Assembly: GCF_900102425.1 (NCBI RefSeq)
Contig: NZ_FNBT01000002.1
Location: 62,001-126,000, forward strand
Direction: 5' to 3'
Source: Blastococcus aurantiacus
Lineage (GTDB): Bacteria > Actinomycetota > Actinomycetes > Mycobacteriales > Geodermatophilaceae
DNA length: 64,000 nucleotides
Shown piece by piece: positions 60,227-64,000 of the stretch. Below the pieces are notes generated by a model. It did not search any database and was not told where the DNA came from. It saw only the letters and a program-made list of their open reading frames with translations. Each line of letters opens with the position of its first letter. Positions within the stretch are counted from its first letter, which is position 1. Position numbers and translations under genes: made by a program.

Positions 60227-60968
60227 GCGCGGCCTCCACGGCGTCCTGCACGGTGCCGGCCATCTCGGTGCGGAAGGCCGCCAGCAGCGCCTGAGCGGCG
60301 ACCGGCTGCAGCCGCGCCACGGTCGCCCGGATCTCCTCGATCTGGTCGGGCGGGGCACCGGCGTCCACCCACGCCTGCCACCGGGTGTCGACGAACATCT
60401 GCACGTAGGTGCGCGCGATCTCCCGCACGTGCTCGGTGACCTGCATCTGGGCGGTGACCAGCGCGGTGACCGGGACGCCCAGGGCGAGCACCTGGATGCC
60501 GGCGGTGAGCAGAGCGGGGTCCAGCACCCGGAGGTGCGTCTCGTCGACCCGTTCCACCAGGCCGAGCTCGACCAGGCTGTCGACGACGGCCGGGTCCTCG
60601 GGCACGCCGGCGCGGGCGGCCAGCTCGGCCCCGGTGGTGAGCTCGGGCTCGGGCGGCAACCAGGGCGCGAGCAGCGCGCGGTGCAGGGCCAGGGTGACCG
60701 AGCTGCCCATCGCCGGCGCCGCGGTCAGCGTCCGCTCGATCATGGCGAGCGTGTAGCCCTCGGCCAGCATCTCGCGCACCAGCAGCAGCCGGGCGACGTG
60801 CTCGCGTCCGTAGTAGCCGGTGCGGCCGACCATGCGCGGGGGCGGGAGCAGCCCGCGGGCGGAGTAGGCCCGCACGTTGCGCACGGTCACTCCCGCACGG
60901 GCGGCGAGCTGGTCGACCGTGAACTCGCGGTCCTCGCCGTCCGGCATCGGTTCTGCTGCCGTGACCAC
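60204..60968 (-). CDS. MerR family transcriptional regulator
   Basis: 254 aa from a GTG at 60968 with GAGGAG six bases upstream. N-terminal MerR domain: FTVDQLAARAGVTVRNVRAYSARGLLPPPRMVGRTGYYGREHVARLLLVREMLAEGYTLAMIERTL. The long C-terminal part (170 aa) is helical with no Cys motif, so it is not the metal-sensing short type; it may bind a small molecule. Divergent from the large membrane protein gene, which it probably controls. Confidence 0.9.
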   Translation of the reverse strand: MVTAAEPMPDGEDREFTVDQLAARAGVTVRNVRAYSARGLLPPPRMVGRTGYYGREHVARLLLVREMLAEGYTLAMIERTLTAAPAMGSSVTLALHRALLAPWLPPEPELTTGAELAARAGVPEDPAVVDSLVELGLVERVDETHLRVLDPALLTAGIQVLALGVPVTALVTAQMQVTEHVREIARTYVQMFVDTRWQAWVDAGAPPDQIEEIRATVARLQPVAAQALLAAFRTEMAGTVQDAVEAALSRLGES

Positions 60969-61077
60969 GCACACCTCCTCCCCGCGCATCCCCACGGTAA
61001 ACGGCTCGTTCTATGTAGCAGTTGTCGATGTCACGGTTGAGGTGTTCCATGGCCTCACACCTACTGAGGGGGTTTGC

Positions 61078-62913
61078 GTGCTGCTCGCCGCTGAGACACG
61101 TCCCGCCGGGGGGGCCGCGCTCGGCGAGGTCGCCCTCGCCACCGGCATCGGAGCCGGCCTGACCGCCGTCCTCCTGGGCCTCGTGTGGGCGCACCGGACC
61201 CGCCGCTCCACCGTGCTCACCACGGTCGGCAACAAGTTGGGCTCCGCCACCGGCGTGCCGGCCTGGGTCGCGCTGCCCACCATCCTGACCACGATCTCGC
61301 TGCTGGTGGCGCTCCTGGGCATGCTGTGGGACATCGCGCTGCACATCGGCGTGGGCCGAGACGAGGGCCCGCTGGCCAACCCGGCGCACTTCCTCATCCT
61401 CTTCGGGCTCTTCGGCGTCTTCGCCGGCGGCATCCTGGCCTGCGCCATGCCGCTGGACGAGAAGCCAGGCCCGGCCGCGGTCCGCTTCGTCCGCGGCTGG
61501 GACGTGCCGGTGGGCGGCATCCTGCTCACCGTCGCCGGCTTCTACGCGCTGCTCGGCTTCCCACTGGACGACGTCTGGCACCGCCTGTTCGGCCAGGACG
61601 TCACCCTCTGGGGCCCGACGCACCTGATGCTCATCGGTGGCGCCGGCCTGTCGATCGTCGGCCTGCTCGTGCTCGAGCAGGAGGGCCACGGCTCCCTCTC
61701 CACCGACGACGGCGACGTGAAGGCCGGGCGCACCGCCCGCTTCGTCCGCCAGGCCGCCGCCACCGGTGGCCTGCTGCTGGGCATGTCGGTGTTCCAGGGC
61801 GAGTACGACTTCGACGTCCCGCAGTTCCGGCTGGTCCTCGAGCCGTTCATGATCGCCGCGGCGGCGGGCATCGCGCTGGTCGGCGCCCGCCTGTTCATGG
61901 GCCGCGGCGGGGCGCTGGCCGCGGTCGCGTTCTTCCTCGTCATCCGCAGCGGCATCGCGCTCGTCGTGGGCCCGGGCCTCGGCGAGATCACGCCGAGCTT
62001 CCCGCTCTACCTGGGCTCCGCGATCGTCGTCGAGGTGCTCGCGCTGTCCGTGGCGCTGCTGCGCCGCCCGGTCCTGTTCGGCGCCGTCGCCGGTGTCGGC
62101 ATCGGCACGATCGGCCACGCCACCGAGGCGGGCTGGACCCACCTGGTCCAGACGCTGAGCTGGAACAGCGACATCCTGGTCGAGGGCACGCTGATGGCGA
62201 TCGTCGGCGGCGTCGCCGGTGGCCTGCTGGGTTCGCTCCTGGCCCTCGGTCTGCGGCGCCGGCTGCCCCGGCCGGCCGTGGCGCGCACCGTGCTGCTCGG
62301 CAGCCTCGTGGCCCTGGCCGCCTGCCTGGCCAACGGGCTGATCGCGCACGTGCCGGACGACCTCGACGCCACCTTCGCCATCACCGACGTCGAGACCGAC
62401 CCCCGCACCGCCGACATCACCGTCCAGCTGGACCCCGCGGACTTCGCCGACGACCCCGCCTGGGTGCAGATCACCGCTTGGCAGGGCGACGGCCTGGTCG
62501 TGAACGCCCTCGAGCGCGTCGGTGAGGGCGAGTACCGGACCACCGAGCCGGTGCCGCTGCACGGGACCTGGAAGACGCTGCTTCGGGTGCACGACGGTCG
62601 CACCCTGACCGCGATCCCGATCTACCTGCCGGCCGACGAGGCGATCGACGAGCCGGAGGTCCCTGCCGAGGACGGGATGACCCGCTCGGCGATCCCCGAG
62701 ATCGACATCCTGCAGCGCGAGCTCAAGGAGGGCGGCGGCGGCGTGTGGCTGGCCGCCAACCTCGTGGTGCTGGTCTGCACGCTGGCGATCATCGCTGCCC
62801 TGGCCTGGGGCGTGGCCCGCTACTCCCGGCGGGCGGCGGCCGCCGAGCCGTTCCCCGACAGCCCGGCGGATGCGCCGGCCGACGAGTCGCGGACGTCCAC
62901 CGGCGCCGTCTGA
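61078..62913 (+). CDS. Large polytopic membrane protein, uncharacterised
   Basis: 611 aa from a GTG at 61078 with GAGGGGG upstream. About twelve hydrophobic helices cover residues 15-430, with conserved-looking His/Asp segments inside helices (MLWDIALHIGVGRDEGPLANPAHFLILFG; WGPTHLMLIGGAGLS). A soluble extracytoplasmic beta-type domain follows (about 440-560; DDLDATFAITDVETDPRTADITVQLDPADF...GTWKTLLRVHDGRTLTAIPIYL), then one C-terminal helix. The intramembrane His pattern hints at a metal or redox cofactor. No family recognised. Next to a cupredoxin-like lipoprotein. Confidence 0.75.
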   Translation: MLLAAETRPAGGAALGEVALATGIGAGLTAVLLGLVWAHRTRRSTVLTTVGNKLGSATGVPAWVALPTILTTISLLVALLGMLWDIALHIGVGRDEGPLANPAHFLILFGLFGVFAGGILACAMPLDEKPGPAAVRFVRGWDVPVGGILLTVAGFYALLGFPLDDVWHRLFGQDVTLWGPTHLMLIGGAGLSIVGLLVLEQEGHGSLSTDDGDVKAGRTARFVRQAAATGGLLLGMSVFQGEYDFDVPQFRLVLEPFMIAAAAGIALVGARLFMGRGGALAAVAFFLVIRSGIALVVGPGLGEITPSFPLYLGSAIVVEVLALSVALLRRPVLFGAVAGVGIGTIGHATEAGWTHLVQTLSWNSDILVEGTLMAIVGGVAGGLLGSLLALGLRRRLPRPAVARTVLLGSLVALAACLANGLIAHVPDDLDATFAITDVETDPRTADITVQLDPADFADDPAWVQITAWQGDGLVVNALERVGEGEYRTTEPVPLHGTWKTLLRVHDGRTLTAIPIYLPADEAIDEPEVPAEDGMTRSAIPEIDILQRELKEGGGGVWLAANLVVLVCTLAIIAALAWGVARYSRRAAAAEPFPDSPADAPADESRTSTGAV

Positions 62914-62958
62914 CCGCCCCGGCCCGCCCCTTCCCTGCGCACACCGGAGACTCACCAC

Positions 62959-63426
62959 GTGACCGCCCGTCCTGTCCGGCTGCCCCGCGCCGTGGCGGCG
63001 TCCGCCGTCGCCCTCGTCCTCCCGCTGGCCGCCTGCGCCGGCACCGACGAGCCCCGCCCGTCAGCGGCGAGTTCGTCGTCCAGCAGCACGTCGTCCAGCA
63101 GCACCTCGTCCAGCACGTCGAGCAGTGCTGCCGGGGCCGGGGCAGCGAGCAGTTCTCCGGGACAGGGATCGCTGCGCGCCGAGCTGGACGTCGTTGCCGG
63201 GCCGGTGGAGCAGGCGGGCCGGATCTCCGTACGGGTGGGCGAGTCGGTCACCCTGGTGCTCAACAGCACGATCGACGACGAACTGCACGTGCACGGCTAC
63301 GACCTGACCGCCGATCTCCGGGCGGGTCAGACCACCGAGCTGACCTTCGACGCCACCATCCCGGGGGTCTTCGAGATCGAGCTGCACGACGCGGGAACGG
63401 TGCTGCTGACCCTGCAGGTCTCGTGA
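62959..63426 (+). CDS. Cupredoxin-like lipoprotein with Ser-rich tether
   Basis: 155 aa from a GTG. Lipoprotein signal with lipobox LAAC at about residue 22. Then a Ser/Thr low-complexity linker (about 34-70) and a small beta domain: GRISVRVGESVTLVLNSTIDDELHVHGYDLTADLRAGQTTELTFDATIPGVFEIELHDAGTVLLTLQV. The strand pattern and HVHGY resemble the cupredoxin-like domain of copper proteins, but the usual Cys ligand is missing, so copper binding is doubtful. Forty-five bp after the large membrane gene. Confidence 0.75.
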   Translation: MTARPVRLPRAVAASAVALVLPLAACAGTDEPRPSAASSSSSSTSSSSTSSSTSSSAAGAGAASSSPGQGSLRAELDVVAGPVEQAGRISVRVGESVTLVLNSTIDDELHVHGYDLTADLRAGQTTELTFDATIPGVFEIELHDAGTVLLTLQVS

Positions 63427-63430
63427 CCGC

Positions 63431-64000
63431 ATGACGGTCCTCGCCCACGGGGTGGGGTCGCGCACCGACCTGCCCATCCCCATCGGGTTCGCCCTCTACG
63501 GCGCCGGCGCCGCCATCCTCGCCAGCTTCGCCGTCCTGCTGCTGTTCTGGCGCAGCCCGCACCTCGGTGGGCCGGACGCCGGCCGCCCGCTGCCCGCGGG
63601 GCTCCAGCGGCTGCTGGACAGCTCCGGGGTGCGCCGCGGACTGCAGGCCGTCGCGCTGCTGATCGCCGCCTTCGTCGTGACGGCCGCCCTGGCCGGGCCG
63701 GAGGAGACCTCCCGCAACCTGGGTCCGTGGGTCCTGTTCGTCACCTTCTGGGTGGGGCTCGTCCCGGTCAGCCTGCTGCTCGGACCGGTGTGGCGGGTGG
63801 TGAACCCCCTGCGGCTGCTGCATCGACTGCTACGGCCGCTCGGCCCCGATGCGCCCGGCGCGGCCCAGCTGCCGGCGCTCGGGCTGTGGCCCGCGGCCGG
63901 TGCGCTCACCGTGTTCGTGTGGCTGGAGCTGGTCCATCCCGACCGCACCGAGCCGGTCACCGTCGCGGTCTTCCTCCTCGGCTACGCCGCCGTCCAGCTG
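63431..64000 (+). CDS. Polytopic membrane protein (partial, runs off window end)
   Basis: 190 codons read without a stop to the window edge. ATG at 63431, 4 bp after the previous stop. At least four hydrophobic helices are seen: IGFALYGAGAAILASFAVLLLFW, GLQAVALLIAAFVVTAAL, PWVLFVTFWVGLVPVSLLLG, and ALGLWPAAGALTVFVWLELV. It is co-oriented with, and nearly fused in spacing to, the cupredoxin-like lipoprotein, so the three genes form an operon. Family unknown and C-terminus missing. Confidence 0.75.
   Translation, partial: MTVLAHGVGSRTDLPIPIGFALYGAGAAILASFAVLLLFWRSPHLGGPDAGRPLPAGLQRLLDSSGVRRGLQAVALLIAAFVVTAALAGPEETSRNLGPWVLFVTFWVGLVPVSLLLGPVWRVVNPLRLLHRLLRPLGPDAPGAAQLPALGLWPAAGALTVFVWLELVHPDRTEPVTVAVFLLGYAAVQL

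Noticed and set aside
63061-63125. Short tandem repeats as a CRISPR array
   Set aside because: Repeats are contiguous, in frame, encode a Ser-rich linker, and have no spacers or cas genes.

Overview
The window is 64 kb of chromosome from a very GC-rich actinobacterium. Gene content and the style of the proteins point to the Geodermatophilaceae (Blastococcus, Modestobacter or Geodermatophilus type), although no rRNA or other decisive marker is present. Supporting signs are the mec-cysO-cysM sulfur-carrier cysteine pathway, F420-type (Ddn) and YdbC-type oxidoreductases, DUF3618/holin stress operons, IdeR boxes, many GTG starts and many ATGA/GTGA stop-start overlaps. I see no insertion sequence, prophage or CRISPR array. 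One tRNA gene is present, tRNA-Leu(UAG).

Layout. 0-6.8 kb holds small metabolic and regulatory genes: a phosphatase, an EAL phosphodiesterase, a TetR regulator, a tRNA and VanZ. 6.8-18.1 kb is the minus-strand block clpS, DUF2017, mec, cysO, cysM, BKACE, murI, an Rv1339-like phosphodiesterase, then rph and rdgB. It matches the order of Mycobacterium tuberculosis Rv1331-Rv1341, but DUF6461, a LigD-type polymerase domain, a secreted PET-hydrolase-like polyesterase, QsdR, Bcp and YjbQ lie between the Rv1339-like gene and rph. pncB and pncA (NAD salvage) diverge from clpS. 20-30 kb carries serB, ctaD, an rRNA methyltransferase, a phosphoesterase, an MFS pump, ctaG, a metal exporter and an unusual M23 peptidase. 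30-43 kb holds oxidoreductases, MFS, ABC-F, AlkZ-like, Ddn, a YgiB/YgiC-like pair, a zinc metallopeptidase and an enoyl-CoA hydratase.

The most striking part is 43-56 kb. A three-gene envelope/stress operon with a sigma-B/F type promoter is followed by a PAS histidine kinase, a TasA-like fibre protein, a SipW-type signal peptidase, a second secreted protein, and a receiver protein whose Hpt-like domain has Tyr in place of the phospho-His. An OmpR-type regulator follows on the other strand. Then comes a tightly overlapping operon: receiver-PIG-L deacetylase fusion, ATP-grasp ligase, PHP hydrolase, processive family 2 glycosyltransferase and a small membrane protein. I read this as a candidate extracellular-matrix locus (protein fibre plus modified glycan) with its own signalling. 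That reading is inference.

56-60 kb is an iron module: two IdeR boxes, bfd-bfr, a siderophore-binding lipoprotein and a siderophore-interacting reductase. 60-64 kb is an uncharacterised cluster: a MerR regulator, a 611-residue polytopic membrane protein, a Ser-rich cupredoxin-like lipoprotein, and a membrane protein that runs off the window end.

At the DNA scale, four related long hairpins follow stop codons in the sense direction (12.55, 16.35, 19.46 and 49.99 kb). A pair of abutting hairpins with nested palindromes lies at 47.2 kb. Perfect bidirectional terminators separate most convergent gene pairs.
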